Assembly: GCA_965153455.1 (NCBI GenBank)
Contig: OZ234494.1
Coordinates: 25,783,354-25,847,353, forward strand
Source: Sphagnum compactum
Lineage: Eukaryota > Bryophyta > Sphagnopsida > Sphagnales
DNA: 64,000 nucleotides
Direction: 5' to 3'
The notes beneath the pieces were generated by a model, which worked only from the letters and a program-made list of their open reading frames with translations, was not told the origin of the DNA and made no database searches. Positions within the stretch are counted from its first letter, which is position 1, and the number at the start of each line of letters is the position of its first letter. Of this stretch, positions 1-11,083 are shown one piece after another. The position numbers and the translations under genes were made by a program.

Positions 1-93
1 TGGTGTATGGTAACTCCTTTGTGTTAGAGGTCAAAAGAGACTTGTTACTAATGTTGACAGAGGTACAAAGCTGATTGGTGGTGTATCCTGCAG

Positions 94-1453
94 AGGAATG
101 GTGCTCTTGGGAATCACAATCACATGCGACGTGGAAGAGGAGGGGGTGGGAGTGGAAGAGGTGTTGGGGTAAGATGGTTCTCTCTGACCTTTTCTGTATC
201 ATGGCTTGGGCTGGTTGTGTTTGAAACTAATAACGTCCTGTTCTTGGTTGGTAGTTTCAACAAGCATGGTACTTTGCCATCAAGGGGACTGCGACTTGCT
301 ATTATGTGCAATGACATTCATGTTGTATGTCTTTCTCGGGTTTCTCTTTAAGTTCCTGAAGTTCACAGATTGTGTCATGAGTAGTTTGTGTTCTTGGGTT
401 GTATTTGGGACCAGCTTGCACATCCGACAAAGCGTTTCACTGCTGACTTCGACTTTACTGCTATGAATGAGAAATTTAATAAGGATGAAGTTTGGGGGGA
501 ACTTGGAGGCAAAGGTGACAAAGTTGGAGATGAGGAGGATGACTTCGACGATGCTAAAATTGAAAGTCTTGCCTCTGACGTGCTTCTCTCTAACAAAGCT
601 TCTTCAGAATCAATTACATCGGTATGCCACAGGATGTCATTTTCTTCATTTACTTCATACTCTGGAACTCTAACCATCTGAGTTCCTCAGCAACTCAGGT
701 AGAACTGTTTGTATTTCCTGGAATTTAGAAGCAGATTTGTTTAGATGGTCTTTTGCATGTGAGGTAAGGAATGTTCCCATTTATGTTTCTGTTGATCTTC
801 TTTGTGATTTTCTACCTTTGTTAGAGAATATGTGAGTACCATGAATATTAAAGCTGCCTTCTATGTTAGTAATTCTTGGAAATGGGGTACTGCTATCAGG
901 TTCTGTATGTGAAGGATGACTTCTTTGATTCCATATCATGTGATGCATTGGAGAGGGAAGGGGGTCGAACTGAACGAACAAAGTTCTCTGAGCAGCGCAA
1001 GATTGACACAGAGGTAACTGGACGTGAGCTGTATAACAATAACACTGGTAGTTTTATTTAGCATTGTGTTATTAAGGCCATTCCACAAAACATCCATTTG
1101 CAATTCATGTATATACAGTTTGCCATTTTGCTGGTGGAGTTCTAAATCCAAAGTATTCTGTCACTGGGATGGATGGTACATGCTTTGAACTTTCACATAA
1201 TGAATTGTCTAATGACTTCCAAATAATCATAATTTCTTCATAACCTGATCAAATGTTTTGCTTTTTGGGGTTTGTTGGGTTTTGGCAAAAGACTTTTGGA
1301 AGCTTCCCTTCAAGGTCTCGTGGTGGCTATGGAAGACATGGTGGGGGCTATAGGGGCAACTATTTTGGTGGGGGTTATGGTGGTGGTGGCAGCAGGAGCT
1401 CTGGCTATGGTAGGGGGCGTGGTTCGGCACGGTCGACAACAGCTATCAGTTGA
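94..1453 (+). CDS. DCP5: DCP5/LSM14-like decapping protein, C-terminal part (5' end outside window)
   Basis: Plant decapping-5 proteins (Scd6/LSM14 family) bind the DCP1-DCP2 mRNA decapping complex in cytoplasmic P-bodies and repress translation. Four exons are visible, all joined in phase 0: 94-168, 415-621, 900-1013 and 1292-1453, with GT-AG introns of 246, 278 and 278 bp. The first ends in an RGG-rich stretch. The second carries the FDF motif ([17 protein letters not shown]). The third carries the FFD box ([14 protein letters not shown]), and the fourth opens with the TFG box (TFGSF), then an RGG/GGY-rich tail ending ARSTTAIS before TGA. This order (FDF, FFD, TFG, RGG) is diagnostic of the family. 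The N-terminal LSm domain must lie upstream of base 1. The exon ends are read from splice consensus and frame, so small shifts are possible. The family call is very secure; one-to-one orthology with Arabidopsis DCP5 is inference. Confidence 0.9.
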
Positions 1454-2570
1454 ATTGTTGCAGACACTGTTTGCCTCTTTGCATCAAGTTTGCAGATGTG
1501 AAAGGCAGTGATGAAACTGAAACACGGTTCTTTTTTCAGGTTGTAAGGTCAGTTGATTGGTGTCTGGAAGTAATACTCTGAACGGGGCAAGGTAGCTCTT
1601 AAAAACATCATGTGGTATTTGGGTAGATTCTCTTGCTACTGCCCATCTGTAGGAGTGGCAGCTCATGGATGAAGAAAAGAAAGAAAGAAATTTGTTGAAG
1701 GGGAAAAGCTTCTATCTAGAAGTGTTTGGTGAACAGCCAACAATCCAATAATGGTGCAGCATGAAGTTGGATGAGGAAGTGTTTAGGGATTTTGGTTTGC
1801 AATTAGGAGAGGGAGCTGATGCTGGAGGAGGATGATCATGGGCTGTTTAAATCCAAGTTGGAGATGCACCAATCTTTTCTGCTCATGCTCTGTTAGGTCC
1901 CACCAAGTTGGAGATGTGCCAATCTCTACTAGTGGACCTGGCCTTCTGTTTTACTTGATTGCAAGTGCCTAATTCTTTCAACCTATACTGTTTTCTAGCA
2001 CCAGGACATATAAGTGGATGACAAAAGGTGCTGTTTTGAGATCCAACAGTCACACAAATCTCTGTTGTTGTAGTGTGGCATTCAAAGTGAAAACAGTGCT
2101 GACTTGTGTGTTAAATCTTGATGCTTCATTTTGTTTGGGCAAAACTAAAGTGCCTTCTCCTCTTCTCTTGTACTGTCACATATGATTGTACACTTCAGAA
2201 AGTAAGGATAGTAGCAGAAGATGGTTGAGACTGTCATGGTATTTCTAATTATCAGCAACAAATTACGTTCCTACTATGCAACAAGATTTGATGCACTGAG
2301 AAAGGATAACAGTGGTAAACACCATGTCACAGCTTTGGCTTTAGTGTTTGAATTGCAACAGTATTCTATAAAATTCAAAGGTGCCAGTCCTCAAGCTAGA
2401 CTCAGCTTTGAAAGCCCTTGTCTGACATGGATACCATTGATTGTATTAAAGAAGCAGACAGTATAATAGTAAAAGTTCACACAATGCCCTTTAGACTACA
2501 CACCTCAAGGAAAGTGCCCCTTGAGATCAAGAAAAATTAATTGTAGAAAGTAGTAGTTTGCAAATGGTCT
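1454..2570. other. 3' UTR of the DCP5-like gene and intergenic DNA
   Basis: There is no convincing coding region. The first few hundred bases are probably the 3' untranslated region of the DCP5-like gene. The rest separates two convergent genes. A partly duplicated phrase, CCAAGTTGGAGATG, occurs near 1852 and 1901 (about 49 bp apart). The 81-codon ORF at 2221-2466 (+) has no recognisable domain and probably is not a gene. Confidence 0.5.
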
Positions 2571-4148
2571 TCAAGATTCTGCTTCAGTTTCCACATTTTG
2601 GACAAAACTCTTGTTGTCAGTTCCATTGATACTTGCTTGTGTTTCCTTCACCTCCTCTTGCAGATTTGTAGCTTCCTCTTCCTTCTTGATGGCAGCTTCC
2701 TGACGTCCCTTGACTGTTCCCTTGTGTTCCTCAACCTCGGCCTTCAACCTTCCAAGGGAAGCCTCCAACCCTTCTTTCTCATTGTCAATCTGAGATGCTC
2801 TTTCCTCTGCCTTGGCAGCTTTCTCCTCCAGGTCTCTAGCATATTCATCCAACTGCGAAACTTTTTGCTCTGCAGGAGCGGCTCGAGCCTGCAATTGCGA
2901 CGTCTGCTAAAATAGCCCAGGTAACTAAGATGTCAAATAATCATTCTGCAGGGAGATTTCTTTCATATGGAGCTTCAGAAGCAGCAGAATCTCCAAACAC
3001 AACTATGTGCCAAAAACAAAGTAGGTACCCGGCTTTAGATTATTACCTTGTCTGAGAGCTCTTCGACCATCCTTTCCTTGTCCTCAAGAGCTGCATCCTT
3101 TGCAGCCAGCTCCGTGTGCTTATCCTCTATCCGCATTTCTCGATCTTGCAAGCCGGCATGCACACCTATCAGATCCTTCTCAAATTTAGCGTTTGTTACC
3201 TGCAAATCTCTAATCTCGTCTTGCAAGCTCTTCGCCTTCTCTTCCGCAGCTGTGTATTTCTCATGAGCTTCCTTCAATTTTCGCTCCAGATCTTTTTTCA
3301 GTTCCTGGATCGTTCTCTCTTGCTTTGCAATTTTTGCCTTGGCATCTCTTGCCACTTCGTTCGATTTGGTTGTCTCGTTGTTCGCCATGTCAAGAGCTTT
3401 CTCGCAATCCTTCAGGCTCTTCTTCAGCTTTTCATTCTCCGTCTCCAGAAAACTGATTCTCTGCAAACAGCACACCCCAGGGCATTAATAGCCTTCCTGG
3501 AAAACTGAAAGCATCTTCCTTCCGAAGCTTTGTATTGATTCAAACTCAAACTAGGTGCTAGTGCACATGCAACAGATAAAAAATCCGGAAGACATAATCT
3601 GAGCAATGGTTCTCCAAGATTAGCTTAACTAGAACGCAACGACAATTCAGACAATTCAGCGCTCATCATATTCCTGCTACAGCTCTCATGACCTCACCGA
3701 AGATGATCAATGGAGCACGGAGCCATGAGTACATAAGGAAGCACCATAGGCATCGGAGCTACTGTTGCCAAGGTACGCGATCTCAACACACGATACAGGC
3801 TGAAATTTTCAGTTTCCTTTTGTCAACTAAGACTTAATTTGCTTGGAGTCCTGAGATCTAGCGAATGTTATATGTCCTCTGCCAGAGCAGCGAACGAAAA
3901 TTGAGAGAAGCTCATCTCTCTCTTGTTTTTAAGGAGTGCACACTAATCACACACTAATATTCATCACCACGTCAAAACTAAAAACGGATCCATTTCCATA
4001 GTCAAACAGACAAAGATTGAGATCTCTTCAGAAACAACAGCACTCGTTCACATACCTCATCGGTTTCGTTCCAAACTGCGGATTCAGGTACCAAAGTGCC
4101 CGCCTTGGAGCCGGTCACGGAGCTGCCATTCTGATCCACTGCCGCCAT
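2571..4148 (-). CDS. Long coiled-coil protein, 279 aa, function unknown
   Basis: There are three exons on the minus strand: 4056-4148 (31 codons, ATG at 4148), 3047-3460 (138 codons) and 2571-2903 (110 codons plus TGA). The introns have GT-AG ends and all junctions are phase 0. The first exon encodes a short polar head (MAAVDQNGSSVTGSK...). The rest is a nearly continuous Glu/Lys/Ala-rich heptad-type coiled coil, from RISFLETENEKLKKSLKDCE to the end. There is no membrane segment and no catalytic motif. The C-terminus reads NVETEAES. It resembles plant tropomyosin/golgin-like and PMD-type coiled-coil proteins only in composition. PMD proteins end in a membrane anchor, which is missing here. 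Another in-frame exon could hide in the 595-bp first intron. It converges with the DCP5-like gene. Confidence 0.78.
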
Positions 4149-4229
4149 CGAAAGCTAAATTACATGCTCCAATAATGCGAAGCCAGTGAATCACTCCTTT
4201 CACAATTGAGAACCTTCGAATGAAACAGA

Positions 4230-4240
4230 TCTTATATAGA
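4230..4240 (-). promoter_or_regulatory. TATA-box candidate for the coiled-coil gene
   Basis: Read on the minus strand, this is CTATATAAG, about 85 bp before the ATG at 4148. That is a reasonable distance for a TATA box with a 50-60 nt leader. No transcript evidence is available. Confidence 0.45.
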
Positions 4241-4546
4241 AAGAGCAGTCAAGATTAAACCTTCACAGAAATTCCAAAGCAGAAGCTTGCAAATTGTCCA
4301 CAGATAAGTCGAAGCAGTGGTTTATTTCAAAAGAGAAAAGAAAAGAAAACACAAAGAAAATGTAGGATCCAAATGTATACCTACTCGAAGATGTTAATAG
4401 AGACTCTGTGTACAAAGAAAACAAAGAGAGATTTGGCGATGGCAGAGGGAAAAGCTCGGAATACAAAATGACGCACGAAACACACGCGCACAAGTGTTGC
4501 AGTGGAATATGCATATTGGTTTGTTTTCATTGGCAACGATCTCTGA

Positions 4547-4602
4547 CACGTGTATGATTGAGGTCCGTTAGATTGGTGGCAGGTTTATTAGTGCCACGTG
4601 GC
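4547..4602. promoter_or_regulatory. Two G-box/ABRE palindromes upstream of the coiled-coil gene
   Basis: GACACGTGT contains CACGTG at 4547-4552. GCCACGTGGC, a perfect 10-bp palindrome with the ABRE core ACGTGGC, lies at 4593-4602. They are about 400-450 bp upstream of the minus-strand ATG at 4148. CACGTG is the classic binding site of plant bZIP and bHLH factors for light and abscisic-acid responses. Two sites 46 bp apart suggest a real control element, but the link to this gene is inferred from position only. Confidence 0.45.
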
Positions 4603-5640
4603 CACCCAGGTGAAAGATAAGCCTTGCTGACTAGGTATTGCCAGCTGGAAAGACGAAAAAGGTTGTCTTGTGCAAATTACTTCTATATAATTCCAATGGT
4701 GATGATTCATCAAAGTTTATTTAGGAGGATTTCTTTAGATTCTACAAGTCATCTCTTGAACAATTCCAAACTGGAATTTGTTTAACCCATTGCCAAATCA
4801 AACGGTGTGAAAAGGTGTATTGTGTGCCCCCTTTTGCAACCTAGCTCACTTCGACCTCAAGGCCATTGCTAACAACTATGCACACAATGAAGGGGAGATT
4901 GCCACTAGTAGTGATTGCAAATTTTTTGTGATAACATGCTTGGTAGGTTTTGTTTAGAATGTGATGTGGAAATTGAAAAGGCACAATGGTGAAGGAGATG
5001 AAAGAGCAAAAATAGAAAGCATGAGCTTTGATAGGTGTAACGTACATTGCTTGTCTCAACTTCCAAAAAGTGTGTTTTTGTGGTTTTTGATTTGAATTGA
5101 TTTGCTTGTTGCCTATATTCATAATTTGGAATCAAGATCCATTTTTGAATCAAAGTTATTTTTACAAATTTTCGGCAAGCAAGCACTTGGAGTGGCATAA
5201 TGTTTTAATGGAATCAAGAAGAGGAGATCGATTGCAAAATGTATGTTATCTCTCATCCTCTTTATTTTCAAAGTTCTTTAATGTTTGTAAAAGCTCATCA
5301 AGCTCTTGCATTTGTGCAACCTTTAAAAGTTTTTTCATGATTGCTGAAGTTTTGCATGTCAAATTTTGAAGTTTTTCCATGGCCATCAAAGTTTTGTGTG
5401 TCAAATTTTGAAGTTGTGATATCCATTGAAGCTTCTTCTATTCTTTTTTACTACGTTGTTTGGTAGATTTGTCATTTAAGTAATGTTCTTCAAAGTTCAT
5501 TGAACTTCTTTCATTTTTTTGGATCATTCATTTCGTTTTTCATTTTTTTTATCCACTAAATTTTATTTATTATTAGCATTATTATTAATTACTTTGGAAA
5601 TGTGATCTTGTTCACCTACAACTCTTACAACTCTAAAGAA
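4603..5640. other. AT-rich intergenic DNA
   Basis: No gene is seen. A short direct repeat occurs at about 5346-5416, where the phrase GTCAAATTTTGAAGTT appears twice in a near-duplicate context. Short ORFs here lack recognisable domains. Confidence 0.4.
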
Positions 5641-7590
5641 CAAGGGTGTCATGGCTTTTGAAATTACATCCACCCCAGAAACCTTTTGTGTCAATTTTAA
5701 ATTAGAACCTAGAGGTAGTAAATCAAAGAAGAAAAAACCAAAGAGATGTGAATGGGAGATAAACAAGGTTTTTTATGATTGATGGCTACTAGGTTCCCTT
5801 GGTTTGAGGTAGTTTGTGGAAAAGATGGGAAAATGAAAATGATTATGGTAGCACCTTTACCATTTCAACATAAATTAAATTATTTTTTGTTTTGCCAAAA
5901 ATTTGAAAAATTATTTACTATTTGTGCTGAAATTTTAATGAAATCAAAATTTCCATTGTTACGGTTTGAAATCCCAAACCTTCATTGTCAAGGTTTGAAC
6001 CCCGGACCTTCAAGAACAAGGTCTTAACATTGAAGCGGTCTAGACACACTAATGAAACCCTAGTCCTTCATTGTCAAGGTTTGAACCCTGGAGCTTCAAG
6101 GACAAGGTCTTAACATTGAAGCGGTCTAGACACACTAGATTGTTCCATAACATTGAGTATAATGTGTTTATTATTGTCTATAACCATTACTTGCCAAATT
6201 TTTCAGAAATTAAAAACCAAGTGCTAAAGTTAAGATTTGAAATTTAATTAATTATTTAGTAGTCTATTGCTGAAATGGTAAAGGTACTACAATAGATGCA
6301 AAATATGCTCTAACATTGAAGGGAGGGAGAAACTTTTAGTTCCAAAATTATATTCCCTAATCAAACATTTTGAAATGAGGAAGTGTAACAAAGGTAGACC
6401 AAAACTTGTTGTTGGACAAATTTTTTTTTGTACTACTATCATGTGAGAAATGAAAAGTTGCATACTTCCAATGGACATGATATCATTGTTGTGCAAGTTG
6501 CAAATGGTGACAAGGTAAAGAAAAAGTACTTGCAATTTGTTGCAATCTTCCATTTACTGTAGCAAGGCCACCCATGATAAATCTTAAACATTTCAAAACA
6601 CTTTTCTAATTCTTGAAGGTGGAGAACTATCTTCACAAGCATTGGTCAAATTCCATAGGTTGGACCATGGGCAAAAGCAATGTACAACCTTGGTTTGCAA
6701 GCCAAAAAAATTGCTATCTAGAAAGCCCATTTCATTTTAATGAGTTGTGATGAAGACACTACCATTGATAATCAAAGTTGGATATTGGTTCAAGTGTATG
6801 TGACTGAAGGGTGGAAGAGGATCCCAATCTTGCTAGACCTACAAAGGTTGTGGATGGTGCAACTACTAACAATTTGACCAAGATTATTGTGCGGAGTTTG
6901 AATGCATTTGGAGGCATGAGTGAGATGGATGTGGTAAACAAGTTGATTTGTTTTAGAGTAGATGGTTAGTGACACTTTTTTAAGGTTTCAAAACTAGTGT
7001 TCCCATGCAACTCACATAGAAATATGTTCGATTTGTGTATGTGTGCACTGCATGGCACACCAAATGAACTTGGCTATTCAAACTTTGAATGGTTTGAGTT
7101 TGGTGGGCAAAATTGAGATTCTACTTTCATTTGTGTACAATTATTAACCTCATAATCCTAAGCACCACCTTGAACTAAATAAGTTGGTTGAACTTTTTGA
7201 ATGCAAAAGCAATAAGTTCTTAAGAACATTAAGACACATTGGATTTTTATGTTGTCAACTTTCAAGAGATTGTTAAGTGAATATTGAACTTTAGTTGTGA
7301 AATTGGGGAGGACAATGTAAATGTTGACACTATGAAAGCCAATTATGAGCTTTGATGCAACCTTGAGACATTGCTAGGTCTTTATTGTGTCCTTTTTTTG
7401 TTGGAGTAATTGGTGCAAGGTTTGTCCAAATTTGCACAAGGTCAACAGACCTTCATATGCAACATTGTTTTTGCTTTCAAACTTTGTGAAATAGATATTT
7501 TCACCATGTATTATGAGATTGGATTGAGATTCTTCTTGCAACAATTTAATTGTTTCCAAGATCTTGTTGAACATGTGCATGCTTGACATG
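5640..7590 (+). pseudogene. Decayed hAT-like transposase (DUF4371/ZNF862-type) pseudogene
   Basis: Fragments of one protein follow each other in the right order on the plus strand but in shifting frames with stops. 5780-5840 encodes a TTF/BED-like zinc-finger lead-in (TRFPWFEVVCGKDGKMKM). 6295-6420 encodes KICSNIEGREKLLVPKL and MRKCNKGRPKLVVGQ (after frame changes). 6480-6560 encodes DIIVVQVANGDKVKKKYLQF. 6755-6965 carries the TIDNQSW..V.VYVTEGWKRIPILL and AFGGMSEMDVVNKLICF pieces. 7048-7115 reads MAHQMNLAIQTLNGLSLVGK, the conserved H-C-M-A-H-x-x-N-L-A region of the transposase core. I recognise the series as the hAT-derived DUF4371 proteins. Assignment is from memory of the family and could be tested with a frameshift-aware protein search. 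A tandem tRNA-like unit interrupts it at about 5979-6137. No terminal repeats were found. Confidence 0.65.
5979..6137 (-). repeat. 86-bp tandem duplication with tRNA-like A and B boxes (SINE-head-like)
   Basis: Two near-identical units lie head to tail, starting at 5979 and 6065 (offset 86 bp, ending near 6051 and 6137). On the minus strand each unit reads CGCTTCAATGTTAAGACC, resembling a tRNA A box. About 20 bp later comes GGGTTCAAACCTTGACA, containing the B-box core GGTTCAAACC. The spacing suits an RNA polymerase III internal promoter of a tRNA-derived SINE. There is no cloverleaf and no obvious 3' tail, so it is not a functional tRNA gene. Confidence 0.5.
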
Positions 7591-7661
7591 TTGGAAAGAG
7601 CCTCCCATAGGATTTAATATTTTAACTTTTTGAGGAACAAGAAGAGGGGGCCTCAAAAATC

Positions 7662-8543
7662 ATGATGGAGAAACAGGTCACTGCATTAAACAACACATTA
7701 ATCAATTTTTTCAAGGGGACTGTACACAATCTAGAGGCATCATCTTCTTCCACTATGTTTGGAGGATGCCAAATCTGCAAAGGAGGAGACCATTTGGCCA
7801 CCACCTGTCCTAGGTTAAATGAGCCACGGCCAAAATGTGCCAAGTGTGATATGCCTCATAGGACAGAGAATTGTGGAATAAAATGTACCTTCTATGTAGG
7901 ATTAGGCCATTCTGAGGACAGATGTTGGAAGAAACCCAAGGATGGGAAACTTCACTTTGGAGTTGCAAACTTCTTGGAGGTGTTGTTGAATGATGAAGAA
8001 GCGACCATGCAACAGCTCAACAAGCTCTACAGGAATGAGAATCTCTTCTCTTACGCTCAAGTGCCTAGGAGGAGGATTCCTGTTGGTGTAGCATCAGGAG
8101 GGGTTGTACCGACACCTGAGGCTATAGGAGATGGAGCAGGTGTAAACCGGGACACTTCAGTCAGGTCCAAGATTCTTTCCCACTTCGTAAAAGGAAAGAT
8201 TTCACTTTCACCCATGGAGATAATGCTCATGATTCCAGGAAAACTGGAACACCTTGAAAGTCTACTAAGGTTGGCTAGACAAAAGAAGGATTCAGAGGCG
8301 ATTGAAAATCAGGTTTCCATGGTTTCTGCAGTTCCAACCCTAAGGAAGATCTACATCAACAAGACACATTGGAACAGAACTTTGCATTTACTTGTTGAAA
8401 TAAACAACTATGTTGTTGAAGGACTGGTGGATACTAGTGCATCCATGTTTGTTATGGCAGCCACTATAGTCAGAGAATTGGGCATAATGCATCTAGTTAC
8501 CGGTTCTAAAACTTATAAAACTGTGTCAGGAGTAGTGACATAG
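7662..8543 (+). pseudogene. Gypsy gag zinc knuckles plus start of aspartic protease
   Basis: This 293-codon open stretch holds three clustered zinc-knuckle-like motifs. CQICKGGDHLATTC is a perfect CX2CX4HX4C. CAKCDMPHRTENC is one residue short. CTFYVGLGHSEDRC has Tyr in place of the second Cys. Near its end is a retropepsin-like segment, LVEINNYVVEGLVDTSAS, where the usual catalytic D-[ST]-G reads DTS. It stops at TAG 8541-8543. The protease continues in another frame at 8597-8887 (VVDTDGYDVLLGLDFL), ending at TAG again. Confidence 0.7.
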
Positions 8544-8887
8544 GCTTTGGGTAGGATTGTCGACGTACCAATCAAGGTTGGAACGTACAGTGCACTATGA
8601 CCTTCATGGTAGTGGATACAGATGGTTATGATGTATTGCTTGGATTAGACTTTTTGATAAAAATTTGTGCGATCATGGATGTGGAACGGGGTTTAATACA
8701 AGTGAGGCATGGTCCAGGAGCTCATGTGGAAGTATTACCATTAATTACGATAAATATGCTGCAGAGAATGAATTTAGAAACTCTGATGCAAGATGTTACT
8801 GCTGCTTTAGAGAGCACACATCTCAGTGGAGCCTTAGACGTGGCTATTAGGAATCCATCTCTGTATGATCCCATTATGCCTGATTAG

Positions 8888-9490
8888 GTGGATGGGCCTA
8901 TGTTAGACTCTAACAATGATACGGATGATAACAAACATTGTGATGAAGGGTCTCAACTGGCTGAGCCGAATGGTGATGAGTATGAGTTTGGGAATACTGA
9001 ACTTGAAGATCTGGTGCTAACAAAAGGACCACAGCAAATTCTGCAACTGATACTGCAAGGGCAAGTTGATGATTTTATGGAAGAAGAAATCACAAACGCT
9101 GATGACTATGCTAATTGGATTAAGTGGGTTTCTAATGCAGAGGAAAGAAAGCATGCCATCTTTAAATCTAGAAGTTGTGCAGAAGTTCAGGTACTATTAC
9201 AAATTCATCAAATAGACAGTAGTGGCCCTCACAACGATTGTAGTGGGTAGTTGACATTGTCTGACAATCAGGATGTGAGCACAAGGTGGAAGGAGATCTG
9301 CCAGAAGATCTGGGTTGATCATCATCTGGAAGAGACAGCAGCTCTGGAAGGTCTTGGAACGTTACCAAGATGTGTTTGCTCGGAACAAAGGGGAACTGGG
9401 ATGTTGCACCATTGGAAAACATTCCGTAGACACAGAAGGGTTCCCACCTTGCAAAGTGTCTCCTGGTTGACAATCATATTGGGAAGAAGC
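8888..9490 (+). pseudogene. Gypsy linker region between protease and reverse transcriptase
   Basis: An acidic stretch of 120 codons (8888-9250) follows the second protease stop and ends in TAG. The next few hundred bases carry shifted fragments that include the typical pre-RT phrase (about 9405-9480). No catalytic domain lies here. In intact elements this part joins protease to reverse transcriptase. Confidence 0.5.
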
Positions 9491-9494
9491 AGAG

Positions 9495-10171
9495 GTGAAA
9501 AAACAGATTGATGTGTTGGTAAATTTGGGCAAAATGAGGCCTAGCAATTTTGAGTACGCATGTCGTGTTACCCTGCCAGTAAAAAGGGATGGGAATAGGT
9601 GCTTTTGTGGAGATTATCGACCACTCAACATGCAGACCCGTCGGGACTCGTTTCCAATGCCTCTTATTGACGATGTGATTTCCCAACTGGGGAAATTAGC
9701 CTGGTTTACTGCATTGGATTTGTATTCTGGTTTCTAGCAGATTCGAATGGTTCCTGAAGATATGAAGAAGACGGCATTGATTAAAAAGATTGGGCTCTAT
9801 GATTGGACAATCATGCCCTTTGGTTTCAAGAATGCAACCAGTACTTTCACCAAAATAATGTCAACAGTTTTTAAGGAGTTGGGAGACAAGTTCCTGAAGA
9901 TATTTGTTGACAATCTCAATATACACAACGAAAATTGGGAAGGACATCTTCAACATTTGGATGCTGTACTTTTCAAGCTCGAGAAATAAACTTGAAGTTG
10001 AACCCGAGCAAATGTTGTTTTGCTGCAAAAAGTGTCACGTTTTTGGGTCATATGGTTAGTAATGAAGGTACTAAGCTAGATCTTGGTAAGATTGATGCAG
10101 TGTTGCATTTTCTAGAACCAAAGACAATTATCAATATCAGGTCTTTCCTAGGACTGACTAGATATTACTGA
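9495..10171 (+). pseudogene. Gypsy reverse transcriptase, catalytically damaged
   Basis: The RT fingers and palm are easily recognised. FCGDYRPLNMQTRRDSFPMP, then WFTALDLYSGF followed by a TAG stop at 9735-9737, are first. In the next segment are TIMPFGFKNATSTFTKIMS and the active-site loop, which reads FVDN instead of the usual Y/F-V-D-D. The last part, after a frame change near 9988, reads LNPSKCCFAAKSVTFLGHMVS and ends IRSFLGLTRYY before TGA. The Asp-to-Asn change at the second active-site aspartate, together with the stop, indicates a dead enzyme. Confidence 0.85.
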
Positions 10172-10197
10172 AATTATATGTTCGAGGATATTCACGG

Positions 10198-10700
10198 TTG
10201 GCTGTTCTGTTGTTTGAGTTAACAAAGAAAGATGTTGCTTTTGTGTGGAATCTGGACTGTCAACAGGCATTTGAAGCCTTAAAAAGAGCACCTATAGATG
10301 CTCCAGTACTTGTATGCCCTAACTTCAAGAAACCATTTCGTCTTGATGTTGATTGGTTAGCAAAAGGCGTTGGTGCCATCTTGTCTCAGAAGGAAGGCAA
10401 ACTTGAGAAAGTGGTGGCTTATGCCAGCAAGAATTTGACTGTGGCACAAAGGAAATTCCACCCCCATGGAAGGGGAGTGCTACGCACTAATCTAGGGCAT
10501 TATGCATTTCAGGTAGTATCTGCACAATAACCATTTCACCCTAAGAATAGATCACAAGCCGCTTGAATGGTTAGCGATAGTGTCAGATGTGCATGGCAGG
10601 AGAGCTAGGTAGATTGATATGCTATAGGATTTTAGTTTTAAGATACTTCACAGACCAGGATTAAAACATACAAATGTTGATGCTTTAAGTAGAAACCCAG
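10198..10700 (+). pseudogene. Gypsy RNase H domain
   Basis: It follows the RT after a stop and frame change. The segment FELTKKDVAFVWNLDCQQAFEALK is the usual RT/RNase H connection, followed by LDVDWLAKGVGAILSQKEGK and VAYASKNLTVAQRKFHPHGR. In a shifted frame at 10530-10690 come RIDHKPLEWL and, after stops, RPGLKHTNVDALSRNPVG, the conserved end of the domain (N-x-D-A-L-S-R). It is interrupted by a stop at about 10528 and others at 10603-10630. Confidence 0.8.
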
Positions 10701-11083
10701 TGGGGCAAGCCACAGATGATGACGATTTCAGTGAAAAAATCCAGGATATTGGGACAATGCAAATTGACACACTTGAAATAGCAGAGAAGATATTCTTTGT
10801 TCAATATGGTAAGGATTCAGATTGGTTGGGTTTCAAGAGACAGGCAAGTAAACTGACAGAACACTATAAATGTTGTTTTGGCATCAACCACTGGCGTTGT
10901 TCAGAGGACTACCAACAATTTATGCTTGATGTCATAATTGAGATAAACCAGGATGAGGAGATTGACTCATTTATGGAGGAGGTGAGGGCAACAGGCAATG
11001 GAGAATATCAAAATTTGAGAACTGCTAATGGTAAGCAAGAATTGAAGAGGAAGATACCTAGATACTATGATATGCAACAATAA

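Noticed and set aside
169-414. An extra exon in the DCP5-like gene around 255-350
   Set aside because: The frame there contains stops or breaks the phase, and joining 168 to 415 directly gives a normal RGG-to-FDF transition.
5979-6137. Functional tRNA genes suggested by the A- and B-box-like motifs
   Set aside because: No cloverleaf pairing or recognisable anticodon arm can be drawn; a tRNA-derived repeat fits better.
7374-7589. Minus-strand ORF as a gene between the hAT remnant and the gypsy element
   Set aside because: The plus strand of the same stretch continues the decayed hAT-like protein; the minus frame matches nothing.
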